From Lagopus muta (Eukaryota > Chordata > Aves > Galliformes > Phasianidae), in assembly GCF_023343835.1 (NCBI RefSeq), contig NC_064433.1, positions 66,734,032-66,798,031 of the forward strand: a DNA stretch of 64,000 bases, written 5' to 3'. Below are positions 1-14,940 of the stretch, in pieces. Numbering within the stretch: the first letter of the stretch is position 1; the number at the start of each line of letters is the position of its first letter. The position numbers and the translations under genes were made by a program. The notes under the pieces are model-generated. The model saw only the letters and a list, made by a program, of their open reading frames with translations, searched no databases and was not told the DNA's origin.

Positions 1-2940
1 GAATATAGATTCTCTTGGCAGTATTTCAAAAGATTTCACGTTGCAATTTGTCAGATACTCTCACTTAAATCTCCTTACTGATGTTCTATTGAAAAGAAGT
101 GACCTTTCAAAGGAAGGGACATCTATTAACCTTCAGAGACATTACTGATCTGATAACAGAATTGATGCTTTGCTAATTGCTAGGATAAGGGACTGAAAAG
201 AAAGCCATGATCGTGACAAGAACAAGGGTCACAAGGCTTTGAATAATACATCATTCTTGGAACTTCTCTGACTTTTCCTTCTCAGACCATTTCAGTTATG
301 TATTTTAGGAGAGCAAAATTCATTGGGCAACAACTCGTTGGATACATTTTCATGAGGAAATGTTTTTTTGTCCTCATATGAAAAGATCACCCAACAACTC
401 ACATCGGCCAAGTGTTTTTCATTCTTCCTTCCTCCCTTACCCTTCACATTTCATTGTCATCTTATTTGCATCATTTTTTTAAATTATTTTTTACTTTTTT
501 TGTGTCAGTTTTCAGGAAGCAGGCTGTTAGCTGGGAAAACTAATTCTATTCTCTTAAAAAAACAAAGAACTACAAAGTCTGTCTTCATGACAGGTTGTTC
601 ACTGGTTATCCTTTTTTTGAAAAGAGCCTCCAGAACTCTGCCTTGCACTAACAAGTCTGTGGCCTTAACAGACCCTGCTTTCCTCACATGTGACCCCCAC
701 ACATCCCCTGCCGTTGGCAGCTCAGCTCTGGAGCTTCAGTTGTTGCTGCCTGCATGACTGTGCCCAGCCCCATCCCAACCTACTGATGGGGCATTCCCTA
801 AAGCCCCACACCTACACTACTATTTCCAGTCTCATTTCTGACCCCGTTGGTTAGATGATCCTTGTACCTAAATTCTAGGTAGTCCCAGCTCCAATCTGGT
901 CTCTTGCTGCTTCTGAATCAACTCTCCTAGACATATCCCACACCTGGTTCATCAGCTCACCTTGTTTTAGAACATCAGTGACACTGAAGCTTGGGACTAC
1001 CTCTGTCACCAGATATTGCAGGACTGTGCCCTGGACTGTGCTGAAGTGACCACATGTCCCAGCCCACCTTTCCTGTGTGGGGTAGTCTCTCTCAGGCTTC
1101 TCTGTATGCAAGAATTTGTATTCTGATCTGAACAACATATTAAACATGCAGAGAGAAATATCATTCTCCTTGATTTACACTTCAGACAGTCCAGCCTGCC
1201 TGGCTACAGCTACTCACAGTGCTCAAGCAGGAGCTGGTTCAGAACATTTAAGTCTTGCTTTCAAAGACTTAAAATCAGGAAATCCTGCACGTAGAGAGGC
1301 AGGAAGGACACAGTCTACAAAAGCTCAGACCAGAATTTCACCCATTGACTGATATCACTACTTACGGATAAATGAACAGGACAGTTTGAGAGACACAGGA
1401 AGCCCTCTTGAAAGTATTGGTACTAAGAGAACAGTAAAGTTTCAGAATGGAGAAAAACAGAACTGCGATTTCAAAGTACCTTGAGATTTAATTATTCATA
1501 AGCACTAATGGAGAGGGCAAACAGCAAAATTTCCATTTCAGAATCATCACACGCTTAAAGGTGCTATGAAAAATCACCAGAAGTGTGAAACAGCCATCAG
1601 TCATGCTGTAAAAAGCAAGATTAAATATTTCTCCTAGCTAACGGTCTTACACTAAGGATGGTAATCATCAGTTATACAAAGCCCACAGAGGGTTATTCCA
1701 GGAAATAGTCCTTAAAAAGAAAGGCAGGATGGCTTGGAAGTGCATGCAAACAAAACCACATGAACGATCTGCCCACAAAGGGATATTAATAATCTACAGA
1801 CACCACACACACAAACAGCCACACTGGGTACAGGACAGGCAGCACATCCTCCTATTCTGTCTTCTTCAGATGAAGAGCTGAGGATCTTGCTAATATAGGA
1901 AATGAGAGGAAGGAAACCTTATATCTCATCTCAAAGGGCAAGTTCAGGAAAAGCAGGGGTTTATTTACAGTCTTCTGAAGTCCATGCCTGCCAGATGGCC
2001 CTTCCAAGCATCTCAGTGTGGCACAGCTTTGGGCAGCATTAAGACTTTTCAGAGCTGGTCTGACCACACAGCAGGAAGGAATTAGGCATCTGTGCCAAGT
2101 GCCAGCCAGCAACAAGATGATACCCTACTGCATCAAGGTGCAGATGATCTCATTTTCTGTAGATGAGGACATTAAAGTTGTGCTTTTTCCTAAGTAATAG
2201 GGTTGTTTGGCTTTTAGTTCCCCAGAAAATATTCCTGTAAAGGGCCTCTGAGGATGCTATACTACATAGGAACCTAACATTTATTCTTCTGAAAATACCG
2301 TTCTCCACCCTTAGCAACTGATCCAGGACTCTATATTGCCTTTCAAAGTTAAATACAGGCCCTATTGACTCTTAGGAGGCCAAGATTTAAACCCCTTTGT
2401 TTTCTTAGAGCAGAACATACACACTCACAGAAATCACTCATCTGATTCATTTCCTCTGGCATTGTATTGTTAAGTTGTTTAAACAAAATGTTCAGCTTTT
2501 TCATCTTCCTCTCTCTCCAGAGACCTCTTTTTCCCCCATCTGGGAGAAAAATCTAACTTTCTTATTAAGTTGTTACTGCAGCTAATAGCCTAGAGGGAGA
2601 AAAGCCCCCTTGTGAACCTTGAAAAATGCTGTGTTAGCACTTGTAAAGTAGACAAATGAAAGAAGGAAAATGCTGTACATTATAGGCTTAAATTTTGATA
2701 CTATGCTACCACAGGCTGCTCTTGGATTCATTTGACTCTTGCTTTGTTGGTTTCCCAGATTTTCTGAACTTCAGACATTAAACCTGGTCCACACCACTGG
2801 GTTCTGAAGGATTTCTTCTGACTTGAGAAAAAGAGCATCTGACTGCAGAAGCCCTGCACTCATCTGCTGGGATTGCTAGTATCTAGTATTTTATGAGATA
2901 TTACATGAGACTGTCTGAAGGGACAATAAATAAAACTATT

Positions 2941-2964
2941 AAAATAAATAAATAAATAAATAAA
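2941..2964. repeat. (AAAT)n microsatellite
   Basis: About six perfect AAAT units follow an A/T-rich stretch. It may be the tail of an old retroposon, but no element body is recognisable upstream. Confidence 0.85.
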
Positions 2965-3403
2965 AGCCAAGAAAGGGATTCACTGAGGCTCCATAACCAA
3001 GCATCCACTGCAAGAAGCCAGTTAACCAATTGTTAAGGCTATGTTTAAGGGAGTAACCTTTAACAGGCCTGTGTCCCTCATCAAACTATTACAAACTGCT
3101 GTTAGTAGCAGGGCAGAATGCAGAAGGAAAAAGGAAATCCAGCAGCAAGAAGGCGAAAAGATAAATCCAACTTCCGTTTTGACCATCTTCGTCACACAAG
3201 AAGCCTGATATGCTTTGCCCTGGGTGCATTCCTCCTTGGTACAAGGAGTGTCCCAACCAGCAGCACAGGACTTCAGCAAGATCAGCAGAAATCTTCCCCT
3301 TCATGCCACAGGAAACACTTCTTGCCTTCAGCGCTTCTCCCCACTCCACTCCTCCTCCCACACATTAATCACCTCTCTTCATGCTTGAAAATGAAGTGGA
3401 TGG

Positions 3404-3420
3404 AAAAAAAAAAAAAAAAA
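3404..3420. repeat. Poly-A tract followed by (TCA)n
   Basis: A run of about 17 A is followed directly by a short TCATCATCAT run. No element body is recognised upstream. Confidence 0.8.
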
Positions 3421-4067
3421 TCATCATCATTCAGTAACAGCAACTTCAATTCACCAGGGGAAACAATAGAGGCACGGGAACACAGGGAGGAAGTGTTTGC
3501 ATAGGCATAGGAACAGCCAGGAAAACTAACTCATAAAGAGACAAAATAAGCAAACTGCACCCTGCCCGTCACCCCCTATGAAACATTCCTCAGCCAGCTG
3601 CACGCTGGCCAGGACACCTGGTGCAGGTGCCAAAACCTCCTGCTGGCAGCCACCCAGGGGATTCTGCTCCTCCACAGGGCTGCCCCAGGCAGAGGGAAAG
3701 TTGGCAGCTGCCTTGGGCAGCAATGCAGCGTGGGTGTTTGGAACAGCCGTGCTCTGCTATTTCCTTTGCTTGTGGTGCACTGGGCTTGCTGCTAACAACT
3801 GCTATAGAAGCTGCAGTCCTGCTGCTATTTCTGCCTCGTGGCGAGCAGGAGGCAAGGTGGGCAGCAGGAGAGGGAGGGCTGAAAGTGCCAGGCTGTGCTT
3901 CGGCACCAGCTGCTGCAGGGGGTGACAGCTCTGCACGCCTCCCTCACACCTGACGGTATCGTGTGATCCACACACTGTCCTACACCTCATGGAAGGATGG
4001 CCAAGTCACAGTCTGTCCCTAAATACATATACCCTGAGTGATTTTGATTCTATCATTGATAAACTTC

Positions 4068-4085
4068 TTTTTTTTTTTTTTTTTT
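4068..4085. repeat. Poly-T tract
   Basis: A run of about 18 T in unique-looking DNA. It may be the reversed tail of a retroposon that can no longer be recognised. Confidence 0.8.
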
Positions 4086-7000
4086 ATTGCTCTTTTCTAC
4101 TCTTTCAAGGGCTTTATCACTCTGTAGAGCAAGCACCTTAGATCTGGAGTGCCCCACACCAGGCAATGTTGTGCTTACCTTGTGCCCTGCTGTTAGCAGC
4201 TACTCAAGGGGTGGTGGTGACAACTTTCCACAACAGCCTTCCAGCAGAACAGTCCATAGCTAACAGCTTTACAGTAGACACAGGCCTAGTTCTGGCTGAA
4301 CTAAAGCCAATCCCCAGCAACTCACCTGGGCTGACCTGCATTATGAAAACACCTCATATTCATCCAAGCTTCACAATCTCCCTCAGGCAGTGCTCAGCCT
4401 CCCCATCTCAAATACACCCCCTGAGAAAGGCCAAAACACCTGGACAGGGCATAAGCAGCAAACCTTATCCGTGCTGGGCTAACCTCTCTCCACACAAAGG
4501 CTCCAGGGACATAAGCTTTGCTTCTGCCTTTGTGCTGTATTGCAGAAACAACAGCCAACAGGAAGGGAGGGAGGAAGGGATGAGAAATGGGTACACAGAG
4601 GACATCACACAGTGATAGGCCTGTACTGCTGACACAGGAAGCCCTCTGCCTGTGACAGTGTCAGTGATCACATACACGTGGACCTGGGTAAGAACTGACT
4701 GCGACAAGAGAAGAAGAGACAGTCCAAAAAAAAAGCCAAACCACACTTTTCTGTATTACACTTTCCTTGGGAAGCAGACAATCGTATATAGTGCACTGCA
4801 CTAAACCAGTCACATTTTATCTGTCTGCACACAACACAGTGTTAGTTAAGAGAAGTCATGCTATGGTTGTTATTTTTATTCCTGAAAGTAGCTGGATCAA
4901 ATCAGCTACTGAGAAGCACTGAATTTTACCGCAGAGAATATGAAAAAGAATGAAGACGCATTACATTTGGACTAGCACTGATTTCCCAGAAAGTACACAG
5001 GACTATTTAAAGTTACTAACCAGAACACTGTCTGAAGGAAGACTCCAGCAGTCTTCTTCTGCCTTCTTCATTCCACAAACCTTTAGTATCGCTGGCATTT
5101 CCTCAAGGTATTAAAAATAGCAAGAGCTAATCGTTGCCTTTGCTGTTTCCATTCAGATCATTAAAGTCAACTGTTCTGCTTTTGGCAGTAGCACTTACCT
5201 ATGTCTCTGCAGTAAGGCTGAAGACTTCTTACTGTGCTCTTTTGCTATATGTATACAAAACAAGAACTCCTTTCTAGCCAACACCAGAAAGTAACAGCTT
5301 CTCTCATCAGCCAGTCTAGCTCCCATCTCACCAGGTGTTATTTTAAGTGTGCTCTAGTACATAGAAAGATCTTGCTCACTTAAAAACAACCCTCCCACCC
5401 AACCCTCTCAAAAAAAAACCCAAAACAAAACAAAACAAAAACCACCAAAACACTCCCAACACATCAGACCACTCAAAAAAACAAACAAACAAAAACCAAA
5501 CTTCAGTGATCTCCAGACTTTTACAGTGTTCCCACCAAGAGTCTCTTCCCAAAGTGAAGCGTTCACAACCTATCTGCCTGCTCAGACTGGCTCAAACTGG
5601 GGGCCAGACATTCAGGTAAAGAGCACAGCACAGCCATAGCTGAACAGCTTTTCTGGAAATGCCAGCGGTGTTTAGAAACAGCATACAAAATGCTTCATCT
5701 GAGGGTTCAGACCTACGTGATTTTTTGCAGAGGGCACCAATAGTTATCTACTCATGAGACTTCATGGCCTCATCTATTTGGCTTTTCCCACCCGGCTGGG
5801 CTGTAAGGCTGTTGCTCCTTGCCGAAGGGTAAAGAGATGGAGTGAAACACTTCGGTCTCTCGAGTACAAAGTCAGAAACTGAATACAGAACCACTTTCCC
5901 CTTTTGTTGGGTCTTCATTGTCAGCATCACGAGTGTCATTACCGATCAGCAAGGAGACTACCTAACCACACAGAGAGCTTTTGTCTTGTGACTTTGGCTC
6001 CGTTCTCTCGAGCACCTCTGCAATACAAATGCTAATTCATGCTTTGTTCTCTTTAAATTCATGCGCAGGGAAGATTTCCATTGTCAAACTGTTATTTTAG
6101 TAGTTTCATCGGGAAACCAAAGCAGGTCAGACAGGAAAATTAACCCTGAGGTTTAGGAGGGAACCTGGAAAGCCTGAAGCTGGCAATACTGATCACAATT
6201 AATCTAGTTTGAAGAATGCTATTTTTAACATGGTATCTGCAGCTTGAATTACTGACATTTCAAGGACCTCTTCTCATTTCCCTTTGACCTTAGGTTTTCA
6301 TTCTTGGGTACGTTTTCTTTAAAAAGCAAAACAAAACAAAACAAAAAACCCACAACCACACCAATCCTAAACAATCTCTACTCGTTTCCACCCCTTCCTT
6401 TGTGTCTGGTCCCCACCAGTTTTTGCACCTCAGTTGCAGTAAATTGACTGCAACCAAAACCATCATCTCCACAGGGAAGAAGTTCTGCTCACTTACAAGA
6501 CTGATAGAGCCAGCTCCAGAACTAATGAGAACTTAAACACCTCTTGGACTTGGGAAGGTGGGAAGTGCTCCCAAGATGCTCACCAGGAATGAGATTTAGC
6601 ATTAAAATAGAATTTAATAATGGAAGTGCTAACAGATCTTTTAATGAAACAGCTCTGGCACTCAGTTTATAGCAGGGTACTATACATTTAAATAACAATC
6701 TAGCATTGAAAGCTTACTGCATAAGGCCTTTAGTAATCTCTACATCTCTCAAATAGCTTCTTCGCAGTTTTAAAACACTTAGCAAACACTAAAGAATTAA
6801 GCATCACATCACCTCCCTTGCAAAATGAGGGGACTCACCATGCTAGCACTCTGACTCACTGCCTGCATTTCAGGTTACTCAAACAATTCACATTTTCATC
6901 ATTCTCCTCGGAATCAATACCTGCTCTTCCCTTGTCAGCCAATGCATTTGAATCCACTGTAGATGCAGAGGCAAGCAGACATTTCAAATCAATGCGTTAA

Positions 7001-7865
7001 AAAAGGGATTTTTCACATTTGAAAAGCTCAGCTATTGCATAGTCCAGCACTATTTCCCTTGCCATCAGCAGGTGTGCCCAAGGGAAGCAATGCTGCATGC
7101 TGACCATAAAGACAGACCTGTATTAGATGCTGTTAGAACAGCAGCCATGCTCCAAAAAGCATCCTTTCCATCACTCCCACTCGCTGTGCTTTGGTTCATA
7201 ACACAGAGAGGCTGAGAGCCTGCAGAGCAAACTTAGTTAAAATCAAACTAAACAGAGCAATAGCCCCATTTGCAAATGGATGCACTGCTTGGGGATGAGG
7301 CTGAGAGTAGCCCAGAATACATACATTGCAGATACCAGGACCTGAGCAACAGTTACTTTGTTCTACAAGTCAATTCCTATGGGTCGGCACTATTTTTTTT
7401 TACTGTAGGTGTAGTAGCCACAAACAACCTGCTCCTGAGAAGTGATGCCATTTAAATGAGCAAGTTATCTTGGCAGAAAAGCCAAAGCATCAGTTCTTTC
7501 CTTTCACGTGGCAATCTGTAGAATAAAAAGCCTTGCTTAAACTCATACAGATGCAGTGCTAGTCATCTATGCCAGCTGATAGCCATAGCTATCCATATGG
7601 ATCCATAGCTTTCATTGCACTTCAGCAATTCCAGAAAACCAGCCAGCATATTGCCCCTGAAGGAATGGGCTTCTATCTACACAATAACACCACACTCAGC
7701 CCTGACACATTCCCTTCCTCAGTGGAACAGGAACACCTGCAACCCAAGCAAATTGGAATCCTACTTACAACACTGAGAAGTCCTGAGCTTTCCCTTCTCT
7801 GAGATTTTCTTTTATTGCTCCTGTCCAGAACCCATGACAAATCACCCACAAACATAATCAAGAAA

Positions 7866-8033
7866 TGCCCAAGGAGGCTGTGGATGCCCCATCCCTGGAG
7901 GCATTCAAGGCCAGGCTGGATGTGGCTCTGGGCAGCCTGGTCTGGTGGTTGGCGACCCTGCACACAGCAGGGGGGTTGAAACGAGGTGGTCATTGTGGTC
8001 CTTTTCAACCCAGGCCATTCTATGATTTTATGA
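7866..8033 (+). mobile_element. CR1 LINE 3' fragment
   Basis: This is the 3' end of an avian CR1 retrotransposon in the plus orientation. It shows the order typical of CR1: 'GATGCCCCATCCCTGGAGG', then 'CAAGGCCAGGCTGGATG', then 'GGGCAGCCTGGTCTGG', and a 3' end of the CCATTCTATGATTTTATGA type. The 5' part is missing, as is usual for CR1, so no ORF1 or reverse-transcriptase frame survives. It is nearly identical to the copy at 38.6-38.8 kb over the shared segment, so both probably belong to one young subfamily. Confidence 0.93.
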
Positions 8034-9687
8034 AATGAAAGGGAGCGTGCAGTCTGATATGAGGCAATGCCCTGTGTCTGTTAAGTGGACAAACACACCT
8101 CTGCAAGTGACTACGTGAATTATGAAGTAAGACCAAATTCATATTCACAAAAATATTATTTACTACCTTATTTCATAAGAGTAATTTAAACCTTAGAATT
8201 TACTTAATACTCTGGGTGGAGACCACAAAAGCAGTAAGCTAGCTTCACACCACATGCAGTTCTGGTCCTTTTTCCTATCTTTGAAGAAGGAAAAAAGAGG
8301 CATCAATGACCGTGACTGATACAGCAATGAGGCACAAGGGCCAGTGAGCACTTATGGTAGATTATTGAGTCCTGGTAATCCAAATGATGAAAATGTTGAA
8401 AAAGCCCAGAGCTAGTGCAATGTTCTGCCCTGTCCCAAGGCTTTTGCATTGCATTCAAGCACTGAATTCAGTAACATGCTCTCCAGCATCATTGCTGCAG
8501 TTCATTGTAGGCCATTTTGTGCTAACCTGCTCTGGAAGGAAATTCAGCTCTGTGGGAACAACAGCATAATTATGAGGCGCTGGAGATGCATTTTTAAGGC
8601 CAAGTTTATCCTTCTCACCTGTAAACAATTTTGTTTTTGGAGTTCCAGACAGTGTTGGAGTTGCAGTACCTGGTCCTGTAATTTCGGCTTCTGGAATAGT
8701 TCTTTCTTGTGCCTAATGTTTTGGGGGACAAGGAAAAATACACTGGGCTGGGGTTTTAAATTTTGTTTTTACAAAGAATCAAATTCCGTTATTACTGTTG
8801 TGAAACACAAACCACTAGCACTGGGAAGCAGGGGTAGAGAAGCCATGGAAATTTTGTCTGACCTGTGTTGTTTGATACCTCAGATCCCCTCATTAGGGCA
8901 TACTGATTTGTAGTCACCATGGCAAAGGCAGCAGGCTTGCAAGAGTAGGTAGGTTCACTGCTTACCTTCCTGTACCCTTGTTTCTACTCATGCCATTTGC
9001 AACTGCCAATCTCGAAAAAGGTAAGGTTTGGCTCAGCAAGGCTTTCCAGAAGAGACTTGTGTATAAAAGTCTGCCAGCTGTAAGCCAGTTTTGGTGACTT
9101 GCAGATGTTACAGAAAAGCAGCATTTTTATTTTCTTTTAAAATGCACTGATTTTATTTATATTGTTTTGGAATATTGGAATTGTATATTGGAAGCTTTTT
9201 GACCATGTAGAGAGACGAAGAAAAGTGGGTGCAAACAGACTTACTTGGATCCTCCCTTCTTTGTTTTGTAACAACTCTTGGAAGTACTTACTTGGCGGAG
9301 AGGAAAATATTATTAAAGTTTGGACCCTCTTAGTCACTGCTTCTCTCTGAATAGATCATGAGCCATTGTTTTCATCCTCTCTTTGGTATGAGTGCTGGGG
9401 GCAAGTTTTGCTGAAGTGACTTTCTGGAGCAGATTTTTGATTTCCTGGATCAACTTCTGGCAAGGATACTGCTTGCTGCAGGATGGTAGCCCAAAGTGGA
9501 TACCAGTGCAAGCTTCATGCTGCTAAGAAATATACATTCAACCCTAATTCAGTAAAAAGGTAAAGCCTCCCCTTACTGGGTTCAAGCTTTTTCTTCTGGG
9601 AGTAATCAAGACAGAGCCTAAATATGTCATGCATTGTCACTGAACAAGATTTAAAACTGCTGTTTACTTTTAATTTTAATGAGTGAA

Positions 9688-9719
9688 AACTAACTAACTA
9701 ACTAAATAAATAAATAAAA
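9688..9719. repeat. (CTAA)n/(AAAT)n compound microsatellite
   Basis: Four CTAA-type units pass directly into about four AAAT units. Confidence 0.85.
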
Positions 9720-12700
9720 GAAATGAAGCTATGTAAAACATTAGCCTGGGGATCATGTAATTTGGCCCAAGATCTTTCCCAGTCTCACTGACATAACTGA
9801 ATATACACTGCAAAAAGTCAACTGTGCCATAGAACGTAGCCCATTGCTTTACAGAATACCCAACCAAACAAGTGATTAAGATGCTCAAGGCACTAAAGAG
9901 GCAAATAAAGTTCACTAGGTAGGACTTATTTACATTCCTCTCATGCTTCTTTTTGGAAGGAAAAAAGTGTTTTCAAATCAAAAAACATTTTTTTCAGAAG
10001 GCATCTGATTTCCTCAAATATGTTTGGAAAATATCTCTTCCTGGTAATAATAATAATCATAATTTTTCCACTGAGCTGTGGTATAGGACAACTTGTTTCT
10101 AGCCTTGTTCTTGAATTGGTGTTTGGATTGACCTTGGGCCTGGCTTGTTAACCTTGCTTTCCCCTGAAGTTCAGCAGTCAGTGACTAGGACCTGCTGTTA
10201 TCACTGCCTCTACTCTACTCACTCAGCTCAAATCCCATGGGTCCATGCATTGTGGATGGGGAAGTGTGGTCTTGGGGTCACCCTGCTTGCCTTCCTGGGT
10301 TGCTTCCTGTTGTTGTTCAGCTCGCTGCCTCGCAAACTGAGTCTTCTTGGACAAGTTTTCATGCTATTGCTTGTTTATTCTATTACAAAGATGTTCCACA
10401 GTTGTGCAGTAGGTTTTTCACCAGCAATGTAAAAGAAGAATACTTAGCAGCAGGGGAGGTCATCTCTAGAGGTTGCAGCAAAGAATTTGTAATTCTGTAT
10501 TTCTGTTATTCGCAGTACAGTATTCGTACCAAACTAAATTATTCATTTTCCTGGTACCTCATTCTTACTGTCTCTTGGTAGGAGTAATGCTGCTTGTCTA
10601 CTTGTTGGCTTGTCACAAAGCTTAAATATATTTACATTATTTAAATGACTTTAGATGAAATGAAGCACTGTCATTGTGAAAATATTTAAACCTGCTCCAC
10701 TGCCAACACAGTCAAAATGCTGTTATTATACATAAACGCCAGGATGTATTCACTTCTGCAGTCTACAGAGAGTGGAGGATGTGTAGAAATGCCTGGGGTT
10801 ATGCTGACACTCTGGATACTTCAACACCCTGCTCAGCTTCTTGAAGTCCCAAGACATTCAGCAACACAGTGATACCTGGAGGCAATTCTTGATGGCTTGC
10901 TGGCAAGGAGGTTCATGAGCTCCATGAGGGTTTTGCTGTCTTTCAGTTTTTGGGTTTTTTTTTTCATAAATAAGCACAGAAGAAACAAAAAGCCAAGCTG
11001 AGAGAATTTTATATGTACTTAGAAACGCACAACAGCAACAAAGCAACTCCAAGTCAAGGCTGCTGCTCCAGATCAGCTGATGGCCACTGTCGTGGAAGGA
11101 TGACATTCTATACCACAAGAAAGATGTTGACTTAGCAAGGAGCTAAGGAGCTTGAAAGATGAATCCTAAATTCCTAAATCTTAAAATCAGGCTAAAATCC
11201 TAAATTCTCCTTGATTCCATAACAAAACCTACCATTCAACGCCTGAACGATGCAGATCTAAAGTATACAGCTCCCTGCTGCTGCCAATTAATTGATAATA
11301 TCATTGCCATTGCTGATTGGGGATAATTCCACTGTATCATTAATAACCTTTATAGGTTTTGCCAGGCTTAGAAGGCTTAACTGAGTTTGGAGAGACAATT
11401 TGATAGACATACTCTTAGTGAAGAAACACATCTGCCTCCAGAAGTCAAAGAGCAATACTTGTAGGAGCAGAATGTTTTGCTCTGTGCCCTATCCATCGAA
11501 ATGCTCTATCTTCTCCGTAAGGACAACAAATAAAACAATCTAACTGGCATTTCCTCCCTGTTTAACATGGTAACTACTCATGGAAATCCAGCCTGCTACA
11601 GTCACAAAACAAAAAGAATATAAGCCTTTCGTAAACATAAGCAATAGGTAAAAATGCTTTTTGGTACACCAGCATGAAAAAGACAAGAAGTCACAAATGA
11701 AGATGTGTGCTAAATTGCTACATCTCTAAAATTAATCAGCCCTGGAGATCTGCCAGGTTACTTTACAATGCAGTGCTTTCCTTGGTGTTTTGTTTTCCTT
11801 TTATCAGGTGCTAGGCTGGCCAGGCTTCACGCCTGCATCCCACACAACACTCTTGGATCTTCAAAGTAGTAATATACACTTTTAGATGTTGCACAAATAA
11901 CCATGACATGTTTGCCAATTTTACTCTTTTTGTCTGTTGTTAACAAACCATGCCATTTCTAGTTTCCTGCATTAACTCAAGCTTAATTATCTTGTAATCT
12001 TACAGGTGTAAATGGAATTAAACCAAGGAAACATAATAGTAAGAATAATTACCATGTGGATAACAAAGACACTATAGGGCCTTAGATGTTTGTATATGAC
12101 GATAACCTTGTCACGCAGTGTTTGTATTTCCTCAATACTAACTTAATATCTTTGAGAATAACAGAGTGAAACTGATTGTCTTGCACATTATTAACCAACT
12201 CCTTCAATTTAAATTGACTTTCCAGTTTGCAGAGCAACCAAAAATTTTGCATGGGACAGAGATGTGGCAATTTTGTTCTTAGATAACAATGCAAATATGA
12301 GACTAAGCTATGAATAACAATTGTAGTAATCCATACCAAAGAAGTTTCATTGTTTATTGCATTGACTGGTGAGCTTTTATGGACAGCAGAGATTCCTATG
12401 CCCTGCATTGGATTCCTGGCAGGAAACATCATTTGCTAAACTTCCTGCCTGCCACAGCAGGGAAGAAGAAGGCAATAAACATTTCTCTATCAGGGCCACT
12501 GAGTAGCACAGGACATCTGGGGGGAAGAGCTCCCTACTCGACAGGAAGAACAGTGAACAAACAGAGAAAAGGGATAAGAAAAGGCAAGTACAGAGAGGAT
12601 GGCAAGTTCAAAACACACGGTACCTCTAAAAACAAATCATTTGGACACCATTTACTAACATGGTACGAGGATTGTGTGATACCAGCATGTTTTTTAGATT

Positions 12701-14940
12701 TTCCTGTACTTTCTGAAGACAGCAACCAGTTAAACAAATTATAGTTTTTAAAGCCCACAGAAGTACTCATGTTTTACAGGAAAAATATGGACTTATCAAA
12801 CATCTCCCTAATAGGCACAAACTGAAAGGTCTGATTTGCCAGGTCATGTGTCTCTCTTTATAGAGGAAGGACAGAAGTTGAAGGCCCAGTGCATCAAAAA
12901 ACTATTTCTCTTGCAAATGCACAAATAAATGCAGCAGTTTTGTCTAACTGTTAACAGAAGCTGTACTGGCTTTTCATCTCCCTGAGCTCATTCTCACATC
13001 AACTGCTAATATAGCAAGTTATATTGAATTGATTCTCATCAAAGTTTGCTGATCAGGATCCAGACCTTCAAGCTGGCAGGAAGCTTTGAGTATGGATTTG
13101 TCCTAAGCATGAGGAAGGCTAGCATATTTTGAATAAACATGGGCTCCCCTGGTGCAGTGCCAGTTTGTCATCTAAATATGAAAAGTGTATTTATGGGTAG
13201 TAAATGCCAAAACACTAAAAGCTTGGAGACCCCTGAGAACCCTGCCAAGAGACAGCTCCCCAGTCTTGTGAGCCTTAACAAAGCAAAGCAGAGAAAAGCC
13301 CTGCCCAGTATTTGCATTTCAAAAGCATTAACAGTTTATTTAATAATATTTGTAATGTGTTCAGTGAATAAGCTACAGTGAATTTTAACATTCTTATGCC
13401 TAGGTAAACCTGAGCTCCCTAAACTGCTGATGTGAGTTAAAGGCCCCAGCAATGCTGATACTTACATGGAGTAGCAGACTGCTGCCCACTACCTGCTTGC
13501 AACACCAGGCTGGTGTGAGCTGCAGCCTCCAATAAAAGAGAGCTCCAAGTATGTGAAGTAGCTCTAACTGCTGTCTAGGAAGAGTAAAAGGAATTCTCTC
13601 TTTAGGGGAAGTATCCATACTCCCACTCTCCCAGGGACTTAAGGAAAAGCAAGCCCAGCTTTCAAGGACCTCTCTTTGCAGTCCCCATCTGCCCATAATC
13701 TGCAGAGGCTTTATTCACCTCTTCACCACACCATGGCCTCTCATCACTGGGGCAGCAGAAGTCACTTGTACCTGTAGTGCCAGAGCTGACTCTACTGTTG
13801 CCAAACTGGATGAGGTCTCTCTGAAGGTCGAACACTCACACTGACGCAGGTACTGTTTGCATAGCAATGCAAATAGTTTTGCTCCTATATTGCCAGTGCA
13901 GAGTGCAGCAGGCTTGGGCTGTGGTTGCTCTAGGCCTCTGCTGGCAGCCAGCCAGCTAGAAAGCTGATTTTAACTGCAAGGAGCAGCATGGCTGGGTCTG
14001 GAGCAAGGACAGAAATAGGGCTCTGTACTTAGCCACTGTGTCTTCTCTCACTTCAGTGCTGAAGAGCCATGCCTGAGACCGGCTCCATGCCAGCTCCAAA
14101 GCACACACCAGTTGCAGAAGAGTATCTGTGTGTGCCCAAGTGGTGTAGGAACCACCCTCACTCACAGCCAGGGATACAGCTGAGTACACCATTGTGTTGC
14201 TGGACACTGACCAACCCACCCCTGAAGGGAGTGAGCAGTAATTCATGCCAAAAGCTGTATTAAACCTGGGATGTGCCAAGCGCATGCAAGAGGAAGCTGT
14301 ACATCCAGCACTTCGTGGCATGTTGCCTATTAGCACAAGATCAGAGGTGATATTTTTTGTAAACACCCCAGAAATAGTCAGATGTGAGAAAACACTGTAC
14401 AGTTTCCTGAAAACCCAGTTTTGTTCCTTGCCTTCTCTGAGACACCATGATGACGGTTTTTAGCTGTGCAAGCTCTTTCCTGGCAAAATGCAGCTGCATA
14501 GGGTCCCCCTCCAGCCCTTGGCCTCCACAAATTTCCCACCTCCTGAATGGAGAGGAGCTGCAGGTGCTGTGCTGCTTCATTCCTAGTCAGATCAGCACTG
14601 TTCTCCTCTGCTCTGTATACACACAAAATGAGCTTTACTTAATAATAGGCTGGGTTTTCTTCCTCAGACTCAGAGGCACATTTAGGGACAATGCAAAAAA
14701 AAGCCCCCTTCCCTGACACCTGTGTTTTATCTGGTGCTCTCACCTCAGGTCTGACGGGAGCCATCTTGTTAGCCACGCTGCAGACCAGCCCCTGTCCGGC
14801 CCTGTGCACACTGGTCAGAACTCACTCCTGTCCCACAGACAGAGCCCCTGCCCCACAGATGGGCCCAGCCGATCTCACTGTGCCCTGGGCTGCCTTTCAC
14901 CTCAGAGGCCGTGGGTCTAGAATGGGGTGGGGAGGGCAAT

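Larger units (their letters stand above)
1..7865. other. Non-coding AT-rich stretch, no gene recognised
   Basis: No open frame here has a recognisable domain, and none chains into an exon series with good splice sites. The stretch contains simple repeats (an AAAT tract near 2,941, an A tract near 3,404, a T tract near 4,068). A- and C-rich low-complexity patches lie at about 5,400-5,500 and 6,330-6,365. The plus strand looks A/C-rich over 4.2-7.8 kb. That could reflect transcription of the minus strand, but this is only an impression by eye. Intergenic or intronic DNA is the simplest reading. Confidence 0.55.

Noticed and set aside
7580..7610. Short palindrome ATCCATATGGAT
   Set aside because: Twelve bases of self-complementarity are expected by chance and no known element matches.
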